Below are positions 27,482-36,510 of a stretch of 64,000 bases of DNA, piece after piece; positions within the stretch are counted from its first letter, which is position 1, and every line of letters begins with the position of its first letter. Origin of the DNA: Chloroflexota bacterium (GTDB lineage Bacteria > Chloroflexota > Anaerolineae > Aggregatilineales > Phototrophicaceae); contig JAPOYU010000008.1 in the NCBI GenBank assembly GCA_026706395.1, positions 20,967 through 84,966 of the forward strand. Reading direction: 5' to 3'. The translations under genes were made by a program, and so were the position numbers. The notes beneath the pieces are model-generated. The model saw nothing but the letters and a program-made list of their open reading frames with translations. It was not told the origin of the DNA and ran no database searches.

Positions 27482-28255
27482 TCATTTTCCCTTGACTCGC
27501 GCCGCGATTTCGACCAGCGCCGTGAAGTCTTCGACCTGCAAGGACGCGCCACCGACCAATGCGCCATCGATATTCGGCTGCGCCATGAATTCTTCCATAT
27601 TGCCAGGCTTCACGCTGCCGCCATATTGAATGCGGATGCCATCGGCAGTATCGTCATCGTAAAGCGCGCGCACGGTATCGCGCAGAGCTGACTTGATGAT
27701 CGTGTCCGCCACCTCGCCGCTCGCGCTCCTCCCAGTGCCGATCGCCCAGATCGGTTCATAGGCGATGACCACGTCCGCCATGTCGCTGGCGCTGATGCCA
27801 TCCAGAGCTGCGCTGATTTGAGAGCGAACAAAGTCGACTGTCTCACCAGCTTCGTTCTGCGCCAGGCTCTCGCCTACAGCGATTATCGGGCGCAAGCCGC
27901 AAGCCAGAATCGCCTTCGCCTTGCGATTCACCTGCTCGTCAGTTTCGTTTAGATAGGCCCGGCACTCGGAGTGACCGATGATGACGTAGCTGACATAGGG
28001 ACGCAGCATCTCGGCGGATATATCCGAAGTATAGGCGCCATCTGCTTCCCAGTGCCCGTCCTGCGCCGCCACCTTGAGCGCGGACCTCTTAAGCGTCTCC
28101 GCGACCGCGGTCAGCGCGAGAAAAGTGGGCGCGACCACTCGCTCGACATTGTGGAACTGGTCCACCTTTGGCGCGAGCTCCCGCACAAATTCAACTGCAT
28201 CGTCCGGCGATTTATTCATTTTCCAGTTGCCGCAGATGATCGGCGTTCGCACCAT
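27482..28255 (-). CDS. tpiA: Triosephosphate isomerase
   Basis: Interconverts dihydroxyacetone phosphate and glyceraldehyde 3-phosphate. CGNWKMNKS holds the lysine, VIIGHSECR the histidine and AYEPIWAIGTGRSA the catalytic glutamate with loop 6; YGGSVKPGN binds phosphate. Length 257. Third of the minus-strand series gap, pgk, tpiA, with an 87-bp gap to pgk. Confidence 0.97.
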   Translation of the reverse strand: MVRTPIICGNWKMNKSPDDAVEFVRELAPKVDQFHNVERVVAPTFLALTAVAETLKRSALKVAAQDGHWEADGAYTSDISAEMLRPYVSYVIIGHSECRAYLNETDEQVNRKAKAILACGLRPIIAVGESLAQNEAGETVDFVRSQISAALDGISASDMADVVIAYEPIWAIGTGRSASGEVADTIIKSALRDTVRALYDDDTADGIRIQYGGSVKPGNMEEFMAQPNIDGALVGGASLQVEDFTALVEIAARVKGK

Positions 28256-28342
28256 GGTCCGCTCCCTCTTTTGGTTAATCTATACCAGCAATTCTATCAG
28301 CGATCTTCTCGTTAACCTCTTTCGGTAAGCGTGATTCACCGA

Positions 28343-29530
28343 TTAGCTGTCTGCCAGAGCAGCGATGCCGGGCAATTCTTTGCCTTCCAGCAGTTCAAGG
28401 CTGGCGCCGCCACCGGTCGAAATATGTGACATTTGTCCCGCCAATCCCGCTTGTTCCACCGCCGCCGCCGAATCACCGCCGCCGATGATCGTGATGGCGC
28501 CGCGCTCTGTCAGCTCCGCCAAGACCTTCGCAACACCTACCGTGCCAGTAGCGAAACTCGGCATCTCGAAAACGCCCATTGGGCCATTCCAGACGATCGT
28601 TCTCGCGCCAGCAAGTGTTTCTAAATATGCTTCGACAGTGGCGGGACCGATGTCCAGTGACTGCCAACCCGGCGGCAGATCCATGTCGGCGCTGATGATT
28701 GACTGATCCGCATCGTCGCTGAAATCATCGGCAATGCGCTGGTCGAGCGGCAGTAGCAACTTGTCGCCCGCCGTCCCCAGCAGCTTGCGCGCGATATCCA
28801 GCGCCTCCAGCTCCACCAGCGAGTCCGCCATGTCCCGCCCTTGCGCCGCGAAAAACGTATTCGCCATCCCGCCGCCGATCAGCAGCGTGTCCACTTTGCC
28901 CAGTAGCGCGTCGATCACATCAATCTTGCCGGATACTTTCGCGCCGCCCAGGATCGCCACGAATGGCCGTTTCGGCTCCTCCAGCGCCCTAGCCAGATAG
29001 TCGATTTCCTTTTCCAGCAGCAAGCCAGCCACAGCCGGCAGATGCGCTGCCACGCCGACATTGGAGGCATGCGCCCGATGCGCCGTGCCGAAGGCATCGT
29101 TGACGAATATATCGCCATGCAACGCCAACTGCTCAGCAAATACGGCATCATTCTTAGTTTCGCCAGGATGAAAGCGCGTGTTCTCGAGCAGTATCACGCC
29201 GCCGGCCGGGGTTGCCGCAATCGCTTTTGTAACTTCGCTGCCGATGCAATCATCGACGAAGGCGACATCCCGGCCGAGCTGGTCCGCGAGCGCCCCCGTG
29301 ACAGGCGCCAAAGACATCTCCGGCAGTCTTTCACCCTTCGGGCGCCCCAAATGCGACATCAGGACGATCACTTTTGGCTTCTGTTTCAGAATATAGTTGA
29401 TGGTCGGGAGGGCAGCGGTGATCCGCGTATCGTCCGTGATTCGGCCGTTCTCCAGGGGCACATTGAAATCCATCCGCATCAGCACGCGCTTGCCCGCCAG
29501 GTCGATATCACGCACGGTCATCTTGTTCAT
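28343..29530 (-). CDS. pgk: Phosphoglycerate kinase
   Basis: ATP-yielding step from 1,3-bisphosphoglycerate. [30 protein letters not shown], the hinge segment [17 protein letters not shown] and the C-terminal GGGDSAAAV with [15 protein letters not shown] are seen. Length 395 is standard. A terminator stands between gap and pgk, so pgk-tpiA levels depend on read-through or an unseen promoter. Confidence 0.97.
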   Translation of the reverse strand: MNKMTVRDIDLAGKRVLMRMDFNVPLENGRITDDTRITAALPTINYILKQKPKVIVLMSHLGRPKGERLPEMSLAPVTGALADQLGRDVAFVDDCIGSEVTKAIAATPAGGVILLENTRFHPGETKNDAVFAEQLALHGDIFVNDAFGTAHRAHASNVGVAAHLPAVAGLLLEKEIDYLARALEEPKRPFVAILGGAKVSGKIDVIDALLGKVDTLLIGGGMANTFFAAQGRDMADSLVELEALDIARKLLGTAGDKLLLPLDQRIADDFSDDADQSIISADMDLPPGWQSLDIGPATVEAYLETLAGARTIVWNGPMGVFEMPSFATGTVGVAKVLAELTERGAITIIGGGDSAAAVEQAGLAGQMSHISTGGGASLELLEGKELPGIAALADS

Positions 29531-29552
29531 GTCGTTTTATCTCCCACCACAC

Positions 29553-29579
29553 AAAAAAGGCGAGGGAATCAGCCTCGCC
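29553..29579 (-). terminator. Intrinsic terminator between gap and pgk
   Basis: Minus strand: GGCGAGG (29579-29573) and CCTCGCC (29565-29559) form a 7-bp GC stem, followed by TTTTTT (29558-29553). It lies 25 bp past the gap stop and would attenuate transcription into pgk. Confidence 0.8.
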
Positions 29580-29603
29580 TTGACATGTGCACATCAATTG
29601 ATC

Positions 29604-30611
29604 TTAAAGGCGGTCGCCGACAAACTTGGTCAGGTCGGCCGTCCGGCAGGAATAGCCCCATTCATTATCATACCAGGTGATGACTTTGACCAGGTTGCCC
29701 GCCACATCTGTCGCCAGGGCGTCGATGATGCTCGAATGTGGATTGCCTACGTAGTCAATCGATACCAGCGGCTCATGCGAGACATCCATGTAGCCGCGCA
29801 TCGGCCCTGCCGCCGCTTCTTCGAGAGAATCAATCAGTTCTTCTTTGCTCGGCACGCGCTCGACGCTGGCCACGAAGTCGACCAAGGATCCGGTCGGAGT
29901 GGGCACGCGAACGGCCATACCATCAAACTTGCCCTGCAGCTCCGGTACGACCAGAGCCACCGCCTGAGCCGCGCCCGTGCTCGTCGGAATGATATTCACG
30001 GCTGCCGCCCGCGCCCGACGCAAATCGGAGTGGGGCAGGTCGAGAATCCGCTGGTCGGTGGTATAGCTATGAATCGTCGTCATGAAACCTTGCTGAATGC
30101 CGAAGGCGTCATTAACCACCTTCGCCGGCGGCGCCAGGCAGTTGGTCGTGCATGACGCGTTGGATAGCACATGATGCGACGCCGGATCGTACTTGTCTTG
30201 ATTGACGCCCAGAACAATCGTGATGTCCTCGCCCTTGGCCGGCGCTGAAATGATGACTTTCTTGGCTCCCGCGGCGATATGCTTGGAGGCGCTCGCCTTG
30301 TCGCGAAATATTCCGGTACTCTCAATGACGACATCCACGCCCAATTCGCCCCAAGGCAACTGACCCGGGTCGCGCTCCGAAAGCGCCTTGATCTCATTGC
30401 CATCCACGATCAGCGCGCCGTCAGTCACTTCAACCGTGCCGAGGTACACGCCGTAGTTGGAGTCGTACCGGAACAAGTGCGCCATCGTGTTCAAGTCGCC
30501 CAAATCGTTGAAGGCGACCACTTCCACGTCCTCAGAATAGCGCTCAAGCATCGCCTTCAGCACTTGGCGGCCAATTCGTCCGAAACCATTAATGCCGACG
30601 CGAATCGTCAT
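29604..30611 (-). CDS. gap: Glyceraldehyde-3-phosphate dehydrogenase
   Basis: NAD-linked glycolytic enzyme. The Rossmann start [19 protein letters not shown], the active cysteine in [12 protein letters not shown] and the substrate region [13 protein letters not shown] are present. Length 335. An aggag lies before the ATG. It heads the gap-pgk-tpiA series but is followed by its own terminator. Confidence 0.97.
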   Translation of the reverse strand: MTIRVGINGFGRIGRQVLKAMLERYSEDVEVVAFNDLGDLNTMAHLFRYDSNYGVYLGTVEVTDGALIVDGNEIKALSERDPGQLPWGELGVDVVIESTGIFRDKASASKHIAAGAKKVIISAPAKGEDITIVLGVNQDKYDPASHHVLSNASCTTNCLAPPAKVVNDAFGIQQGFMTTIHSYTTDQRILDLPHSDLRRARAAAVNIIPTSTGAAQAVALVVPELQGKFDGMAVRVPTPTGSLVDFVASVERVPSKEELIDSLEEAAAGPMRGYMDVSHEPLVSIDYVGNPHSSIIDALATDVAGNLVKVITWYDNEWGYSCRTADLTKFVGDRL

Positions 30612-30742
30612 TTTCTGCTCTCCTTCTCAACCTTGCGAGTCCGCTGGTATGACAATGTCCGTAGCTTAGTACAAGCTGAGAAATAATTGAATGCTCAAAC
30701 GCTTTCGCCCGCTCCTGCGCGCCGCGACAAGCTGGGCAAAAC

Positions 30743-30768
30743 GTAGGGGCGACCCTCGGGCCGCCCGC
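30743..30768 (+). repeat. GC-rich dispersed repeat, copy B
   Basis: GTAGGGGCGACCCTCGGGCC followed by GCCCGC matches the minus-strand sequence at 5751-5776. It lies in the gap upstream of gap and downstream of the deacetylase gene. Confidence 0.5.
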
Positions 30769-30794
30769 AAACTCTTTTGCAGTAAACTCCCGCG

Positions 30795-31691
30795 CTAACC
30801 ATAAGTGAGCAATTCACTCAGCCGGACCGGCTGTAGATTCCAGTCGCGAAGAAATGCCACGGTTGGCTTGATCGCCAAATAAGAAGCTTTAAGAACATGA
30901 TGCAATATGATCGTGCCGGGCCGCATATACGTTTCGTAGCTCTTCAGAATTACATCGACACATCTATCCTCGCAACTTGATTTAGGGCACAGCGCGCCAT
31001 ACAAATCCTGGATCCAGATGCTCGAATAAATCTCATTGGTCGTTGCGCAGTCATCCGGGCTGTCATCCTTGCAGTTCGACGTGCATATAGAATCTTGGGA
31101 ATCCAGCCCCCAGAGAATCAACGGAAAGCCATACTTCACTGATAACTCCTTCAAGGCATCAGTAACCACGCCATACGGCGGACGGATTCCGATCGGCTTG
31201 AAATCAGAGCCAAGCGCGCGCCGCATCACTTGCAAGGACGGCTCCATCTCTTCGTCGATCAGTTGCTGCAAACTAAAATCCCTGATGTCTCGGTGTGTAT
31301 GGAGATGACAGCCAAATTCATGCCCCATGTCGCGTATGCGAGCGTACATATTTTCGTAGCCTTCATGGGGTCGGACAAGATTGTTGCGCACGGCCAAGCC
31401 GACCGGAAAGAGCGTCAAGGGTATGTTGAGGCGATGGTAGTCGCGGCAGATCCGCAATGCGTAGAATTCGCTCCACATATCGTCGAAGCTCAAGCATATC
31501 TTCCGCTCGTTGGTATGAACGTGTCGAATGACGCGGGCCCGGCTCGCGGTCGACGAGACCTTCCTGTCTCCCGAATGCGCCAGCGTTGACAGGCCACCCC
31601 CGAGGATAGTTCCTGATGCCAAGCCAGCGGCTATGCGCATGAATTGCCGCCTCGAAAGTACTGAACCGGTGTTCTTGTCAGCATTCGCCAT
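30795..31691 (-). CDS. Tat-exported polysaccharide deacetylase
   Basis: ATG 31691 has gaggagg eight bases upstream; the longer frame starts before this site and is rejected. SRRQFMRIAAGLASGTILGG is a twin-arginine signal. The NodB-type domain has SFDDMW (catalytic Asp pair), HLHTHRD (metal histidines) and IRPPYG. The insertion near residues 195-240 contains six cysteines, suggesting disulfides in the exported enzyme. It probably N-deacetylates a wall or capsule glycan. It is monocistronic on the minus strand. Confidence 0.85.
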   Translation of the reverse strand: MANADKNTGSVLSRRQFMRIAAGLASGTILGGGLSTLAHSGDRKVSSTASRARVIRHVHTNERKICLSFDDMWSEFYALRICRDYHRLNIPLTLFPVGLAVRNNLVRPHEGYENMYARIRDMGHEFGCHLHTHRDIRDFSLQQLIDEEMEPSLQVMRRALGSDFKPIGIRPPYGVVTDALKELSVKYGFPLILWGLDSQDSICTSNCKDDSPDDCATTNEIYSSIWIQDLYGALCPKSSCEDRCVDVILKSYETYMRPGTIILHHVLKASYLAIKPTVAFLRDWNLQPVRLSELLTYG

Positions 31692-31905
31692 CAATAAAGC
31701 CTCCTCGACCAAGAAGAACAGACTTTAACCCAAAACCAGCGTGACTCTCAAGTTCTTAGCCGTGACTTGCTGCGAATAACCTGATAAGCGCGGCGATAAG
31801 GCTTGCCCGCTACTGAGGGACTGATTTGCTGTCGCCCGCTTCAATCCTTATCTGCACCGCCCAAATTGCCGTATCAGATTTCATGGACCAATTTCACCTA
31901 TACGT

Positions 31906-31946
31906 GAACATTTGTTCTCCTATGACTTCGCTATCTGTGCTACACT
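31906..31946 (+). promoter_or_regulatory. SOS-type (LexA/DinR) box with extended -10, copy 2
   Basis: GAACATTTGTTC (31906-31917) fits GAAC-R-N-N-Y-GTTC. Twenty bases later TGCTACACT (31938-31946) is an extended -10-like element. The 16-bp string gtgaacatttgttctc is shared exactly with the site at 5441-5452. The downstream product is unknown. Confidence 0.5.
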
Positions 31947-32013
31947 GATTCTACGTGCGCCTTAACAAAGGAATATCTCGCTGACAGCGACCACGTTACT
32001 GGTCACTCAATAC

Positions 32014-32056
32014 GAGTTTTGTTGGACAAAAAATGTTTCGCTCTCCAATAAAACTC
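32014..32056 (+). other. Long RNA hairpin downstream of the SOS-like promoter
   Basis: GAGTTTTGTTGG (32014-32025) pairs with CCAATAAAACTC (32045-32056): 12 bp in RNA, with one G-U pair, around a 19-nt loop. No U-run follows, so it is not a standard terminator. It would be formed about 60 nt into the SOS-like transcript. Confidence 0.45.
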
Positions 32057-32243
32057 TCACAAAACGCTGATATGTCCTCCGGATCGTGCGGCAAGCGCGC
32101 CCGGCCTCTTTGCAACAACCATTACATCGTCCGGCGTTCGCCTGCGTTTACGATAAGGACTCGGATATATGTCAGATTCTATCGCATCGAAATCGGCTTG
32201 ATTCTCTTGTGTCGCCCGCAGCGCGTGGCGCCTGTGTCGAGGA

Positions 32244-32960
32244 CTAGCGCCGCTCCCAAAGTCTCAACGCGCCCAGAATCAGCAGCGCGGAGGCAGCCGA
32301 GAAAACGGCGATTGCAAAGGCGGCATCCACGAAGAGCTGTTCGGGATACAGGCGAATAAGGCTATCGGAGAACGGAAAGCGCCAAGTGCTCGTGGCGAAA
32401 AACAGCTCGTGGAAGGCGTCGAACGCCCGGTTCCAGATGGCAGCCGCCAACACGGTGAGCGCCAGTATCATCGCAAGCGTCAAGTGTGCGCCGCGTCGCA
32501 AGCCAGTCAGAATCTCAGTGCGATAAATGACAGCTAATTGGCCGTTAGCGGTGACGAGCAGGCAAAGAATGGCACTGAACAGCCAGATTATGGCGAGGGA
32601 AAAACTGGAGCCCAAGATGCTTTTGACGTCTTCCAAATGGATCAGTTCTCTCGCATTGAACAGCGCACAATCCGGTGCGCCGCCTGCGGGCTGCCAGCAC
32701 TTGTCCTCTGGCAACCGGATACGGGCTAAGTCTTCTACTCCTGCGGCGCTGAATAGAAAGCCAATCGCGTGCATCCCGTATTGGAGGCGGTCCGCAGTGG
32801 TAAAACCGTAGTCGTCCGCCGGGAATCCGGGACGAACATATTCAATTCGGAGGAATTCATAGCTCAGCAGCAGACGAAGGCTCGCCATGACAAGCAGGAA
32901 CGGAACCGCCAACGCGATGAACCAGCGCAAGACTTGCCGAATCAGGCGCCCGCTAGTCAT
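32244..32960 (-). CDS. DUF1461/TIGR01906 integral membrane protein (Lit-like)
   Basis: The family includes Lit, which moves an acyl chain within bacterial lipoproteins to make the lyso form. Matching features: YGFTTADRLQYG near the N-terminus, the histidine segment NARELIHLEDVKSIL, FDAFHELFFATSTWRFPFSD with the second histidine, and RLYPEQLFVDAAF. About five membrane helices; length 238. Family membership is clear; transacylase activity is inferred. It overlaps the preceding spermidine-synthase-like gene by eight bases. Confidence 0.8.
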   Translation of the reverse strand: MTSGRLIRQVLRWFIALAVPFLLVMASLRLLLSYEFLRIEYVRPGFPADDYGFTTADRLQYGMHAIGFLFSAAGVEDLARIRLPEDKCWQPAGGAPDCALFNARELIHLEDVKSILGSSFSLAIIWLFSAILCLLVTANGQLAVIYRTEILTGLRRGAHLTLAMILALTVLAAAIWNRAFDAFHELFFATSTWRFPFSDSLIRLYPEQLFVDAAFAIAVFSAASALLILGALRLWERR

Positions 32961-34551
32961 TTTCCAGCCGTAATTCGTCGGCGCGGCCCGCTAACAGAAA
33001 GTCGAGCACAATCGAATCCACGAGGCGCTCAACCGGCGCTCGGTCATCGGTGAAAACGATTTCGCTCCTGCCGAGGGGCACGATTGCGTCGGCGGCGCCT
33101 TCCAGTATTTCATAGAGCCGTGGATCGACGGAATCTATGCGGCGCGCCGTGTTTGCGTGCAGGTTGTCCGCCGTGGTCGGCTGGACGGTCGCGACCAGGA
33201 TCGTATTGAAGGACTGCGGCACGTCAATCGCGTGCACGCTGGGAAAGACTTGCAGCAAAGTGCTAGACAGCGCGTCAACCAAACGGCGGTCGGTGTCGGT
33301 ACGGCCGACGTTGACGGCGACAGCGCCCTCAGCTGCGAGACGCGCTTTGACCTCGCTAAAGAATTCAACTGTGGTCAGATGCCAGGGGATATAGGGCGGG
33401 CGGTAGGCGTCTACGCCGATGACGCTGAAAGGCCCCTTGGTCTGGCTGAGCAGGAAACGGCCATCGCCAACCCGGGTCCTAAGATTCGGCATGGATACCG
33501 CGTTTATGTCGAAGTACTTGGCGCCAACGGCAACGATCTCCGGATCCAGCTCGATTCCAGTGATGGGAATGTCGCCGTAGACAGCGCTATGCTGGCGCGG
33601 GATCGTGCCCGCGGCCAGACCAATCAGCAGGAGAGATTCGACCCGGTCGGCGCGAAACGGCGGCTCGTTGAAATAGGGCGCGGCCAGGAAATAGTCCCAA
33701 GTGCCGTCATAGAAGATTTCGGTCTCGTGCCATTGGCTGTGGACGCCTTGCCCCTCGTTGAGATAGAGATAACGGTAGCCGGCGGCGTCTTCCTGGACTT
33801 GAATATAGTTGTAAGCGCTTTCGCCGTCATATAGCAGTTCTGATCCAGTTGCGGCGGGACGCAGCGGACCGGCAAGCGACTCAGTCGCGAGAAGCGCGAT
33901 GACAACGAGCATAATCAGGTAGAGCAGGGCGCGACGCGCATTGAGGGAGAACAGAGCGGCGGAGCCAACCGCAAACAGGATGCCGGAGAAGAGGAGAAAG
34001 GTGCGCGCAGTGCCGATTTCGGGAATAGTGATGAGCACCGGCAGGAAAGTACCGAACAAGCTGCCGAGTGTGCTTATGGCGTAGACCTGGCCGGCGACCT
34101 TACCGCTGTTCGCGAGATCAGTCACCGCCAGGCGAATCACGAATGGCGACACGGTGCCCAGAAGCGTCACCGGCAGCGAGAACAGGAGCAGGATTACGAC
34201 GAAGGAACCGAGGGCGACGGCCGCCTCGGCGCCAAATACAGCTTGTGCCGCTCGTGTTATGATGGGGCGCGCTAAGAGCGGGATTAGGGCGCTGAGGAAA
34301 GCCGCCCACAGAATGACTTGCAGTAGCACATCGACGCGCGGAAAGCGATCCGCCAGGCGGCCGCCAAGGAAGTAGCCGACCGTCAAGTACAGCAGCATCA
34401 GACCGATGACATTGGCCCAAACCAGGTTGCTGTTGCCGAAGACATTGCCCAGCAGCCTTGATGCCGATAGTTCGATCGCCAGGGTTGTCATACCGCTGAC
34501 GAAGGCGATCACATACAGGCTGCGCTTGCGGAGTTGTCTTGTGTGTTCCAA
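32953..34551 (-). CDS. Membrane-fused spermidine synthase-like protein
   Basis: Residues 1-225 form about seven MFS-like membrane helices; residues 235-510 are a spermidine-synthase/SAM-dependent Rossmann domain. Seen: the altered motif I LLIGLAAGTIPRQ (true synthases have GGGDG), the acidic ITGIELDPEIV and the loop VGDGRFLL with IGVDAYRPPYIP. Such fused proteins are widespread and mostly uncharacterised; polyamine synthesis is not certain. It shares an overlapping start with the Lit-like gene. Confidence 0.85.
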   Translation of the reverse strand: MEHTRQLRKRSLYVIAFVSGMTTLAIELSASRLLGNVFGNSNLVWANVIGLMLLYLTVGYFLGGRLADRFPRVDVLLQVILWAAFLSALIPLLARPIITRAAQAVFGAEAAVALGSFVVILLLFSLPVTLLGTVSPFVIRLAVTDLANSGKVAGQVYAISTLGSLFGTFLPVLITIPEIGTARTFLLFSGILFAVGSAALFSLNARRALLYLIMLVVIALLATESLAGPLRPAATGSELLYDGESAYNYIQVQEDAAGYRYLYLNEGQGVHSQWHETEIFYDGTWDYFLAAPYFNEPPFRADRVESLLLIGLAAGTIPRQHSAVYGDIPITGIELDPEIVAVGAKYFDINAVSMPNLRTRVGDGRFLLSQTKGPFSVIGVDAYRPPYIPWHLTTVEFFSEVKARLAAEGAVAVNVGRTDTDRRLVDALSSTLLQVFPSVHAIDVPQSFNTILVATVQPTTADNLHANTARRIDSVDPRLYEILEGAADAIVPLGRSEIVFTDDRAPVERLVDSIVLDFLLAGRADELRLEND

Positions 34552-34624
34552 GTCGTATCGTCGAAGCTAGCCAGAATCGGGCGGGACGTGTCGGTCATTA
34601 TGTGCCTAGCAGGTTGAAAAATCA

Positions 34625-35365
34625 ATGAGCGTAGTCATCCGCAGAGCGACGCCGCATGATGCGGTTGCCATTGCGGCAATTGTTCTGGAAGCCTTCGGCG
34701 AGAGAATCAACGAGGAATCGGGCCGTGTCGCGCGGGTGCTGAGGCAGAGCGACAACTTCGTCGCTGAGAGCGATGATCGAGTGGTCGGATTTGTCGGGAA
34801 CTTCCTGACGCGCTCGGGATCCGGCAGGCTGCGTTTTGAACTGGATTTGCTGGCGGTCGCTCAGGATGCCCGCGGCGGCGGAATCGGTGCGGTGTTGGTG
34901 GACGCCAGTATAGAAGCGGCCGCATCGGCGAAAGTTGACGTGATCCGTACACTCGTCGCCTCGCGCAATGCGGCGATGCAAAGGCTATGCCGGTCACGGG
35001 GCTTCAGGCGGGATCCGACGCGTCACGTATTATTTGTGACGGACGCGCAGGTTTGGGGGGGCGCCGATATGGAAGCCACTGAATCGCTTGAAGGAGTGGT
35101 TACAGGGGAAGCAAGCAATACTTCTGAAGCATATCTGATACCGGTCGAGACATTGACCTATAGCGGGATCTGGCTGGAAGGCGGAATAAGGAAATCTGCG
35201 ATAGACGAAGCCAGAAGACTCGCGTACGACGGGGGCATGTCACGCATCGGCGCGGTTCTGCCGCAGTCCGACGAAGGCGCAGTTAAACTTCTCGCGACAA
35301 ATCGATTCGACCGCGTCGGCGAATTCGACTGGTGGACGATCAAGACAGGAAGCGGTCGATCTTAA
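34625..35365 (+). CDS. GNAT-family acetyltransferase
   Basis: An N-terminal GNAT domain (residues 1-140) has IRRATPHDAVAIAAIV and the acetyl-CoA loop LAVAQDARGGGIGAVLV, then a NAAMQRLCRSRGF segment. The remaining 100 residues have an alternating pattern like half of a second GNAT fold, lacking the loop. The substrate is unknown. It is preceded by a 73-bp divergent gap and overlaps the convergent flavoprotein gene by 26 bp at the 3' ends. Confidence 0.85.
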   Translation: MSVVIRRATPHDAVAIAAIVLEAFGERINEESGRVARVLRQSDNFVAESDDRVVGFVGNFLTRSGSGRLRFELDLLAVAQDARGGGIGAVLVDASIEAAASAKVDVIRTLVASRNAAMQRLCRSRGFRRDPTRHVLFVTDAQVWGGADMEATESLEGVVTGEASNTSEAYLIPVETLTYSGIWLEGGIRKSAIDEARRLAYDGGMSRIGAVLPQSDEGAVKLLATNRFDRVGEFDWWTIKTGSGRS

Positions 35366-36485
35366 ATAGCTGATCGTTGTGCGGCGTGGAACCTTCCAGC
35401 ACGATGTCGGTCAGTATCTTGCCGATGATCGTGCTGAATTTGAAGCCGTGTCCGCTGAAGCCGGCGCCGATCACAACATGCTTGAATTCGGGATGGGCAT
35501 CGACGATGAAGTGCTCGTCCGGCGTCGTGGTGTAAAGGCAGATGCGGCTTTCGCGTACGGGCGCGGCAGCGATTCCCGGGATGTGCGTCTGCATGAAAGG
35601 GCGCAAGGCATCGACATTGCTTGCATCGGGTTCGCGGCTGATTTCTGCTGGGTGACGCGCTTCCGAGCCGCCATGAAAGGCGATCTTGAAGCCGGAGGCG
35701 TCGTGCGAGGGAATACCGTATACCGATTCGGGAAAGAGCCCGCTGACATGGGCGATCCAGACTGGGCAGCGCTCCGCTTCGTATTGAGCCATATCGGCCG
35801 GCGCCATGAAATTCAATTGACAGCGCAATGGCAGAAGCGGCAAGTTTATGCCGGTCTGATTGAGCAATGATTTCGCCCAGGCGCCCGCTGTGATGACCAG
35901 CTTGCCGGCAGCGACTGCACCGCGCGTAGTCTCGAGTTCAACTGCGTCGGACCGGACCAGGATGTTCCGTACGATGACATTGCCCCTGATAACTACGCCG
36001 TTTTCGCGAGCCAGCTTGAGGTGCGCCAAGACGGCTTTGGATGCGGCGATGAATCCGCTGTCCGGTTGATAGAGTACCGCGAAGTCATCAGCAAAACTGA
36101 ACTGGGGGAAGCGATGTTGCGCGGCCTGCGGCGAGAGCAAGTCGTGGCTGATGCCGCTGGTCTTCACTGCCGCAACAGTTGCGAGGAAGGTGGGATCGTC
36201 GGCGGGCCCGAAATCGATGCCGCCAGTTTGAACATAAAGTGTCTCGCCCAGGAGGTTTTGAAGCTCGAACCAAAGCGGAAATGTATCGCGCATCAACTCG
36301 ACATATTCCGGATGATCGTATGAGTAGCGGATGATACGCGAGTAGCCGTAGGAGCTGCCCATACGGTGATCCAGTTCAAACTGCTCAAGCAGAAGAACCC
36401 TTTGTCCGCGCCTGCTCAGGTAATATGCTGCGGCGCTGCCCATAGCGCCCGCGCCAATCACTATGGCATCGTATGTTTCAGTCAT
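35340..36485 (-). CDS. Sarcosine oxidase / N-methyl-amino-acid oxidase family flavoprotein
   Basis: Oxidatively demethylates an N-methylated amino acid, releasing formaldehyde and hydrogen peroxide. The FAD-binding start YDAIVIGAGAMGSAAAYYL, the GSSYGYSRIIRYSY segment and the cysteine in RICLYTTTPDEHFIVD, at the place where this family attaches FAD covalently, are seen. Length 381. It resembles monomeric sarcosine oxidase and N-methyltryptophan oxidase equally. It sits 25 bp after the DUF58 gene. Confidence 0.87.
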   Translation of the reverse strand: MTETYDAIVIGAGAMGSAAAYYLSRRGQRVLLLEQFELDHRMGSSYGYSRIIRYSYDHPEYVELMRDTFPLWFELQNLLGETLYVQTGGIDFGPADDPTFLATVAAVKTSGISHDLLSPQAAQHRFPQFSFADDFAVLYQPDSGFIAASKAVLAHLKLARENGVVIRGNVIVRNILVRSDAVELETTRGAVAAGKLVITAGAWAKSLLNQTGINLPLLPLRCQLNFMAPADMAQYEAERCPVWIAHVSGLFPESVYGIPSHDASGFKIAFHGGSEARHPAEISREPDASNVDALRPFMQTHIPGIAAAPVRESRICLYTTTPDEHFIVDAHPEFKHVVIGAGFSGHGFKFSTIIGKILTDIVLEGSTPHNDQLFKIDRFLS

Positions 36486-36510
36486 ACGGTTGGCCCTTGT
36501 CCATCAATAG

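Larger units (their letters stand above)
31692..32243. other. Intergenic region with SOS-like promoter and hairpin
   Basis: About 550 bp. The left part is the leader of the deacetylase gene. The centre carries the SOS-like promoter (31906-31946), pointing right, then a short inverted repeat GACCA/TGGTC (31989-32004) and a strong hairpin (32014-32056). A 108-codon frame from 32033 runs into the antisense of the next gene and is not convincing. No known protein is encoded. Confidence 0.6.

Noticed and set aside
32033..32359. 108-codon plus-strand frame after the SOS-like promoter
   Set aside because: Its second half is antisense to the Lit-like gene and is extremely arginine-rich; no ribosome binding site. 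The first part could still be transcribed.
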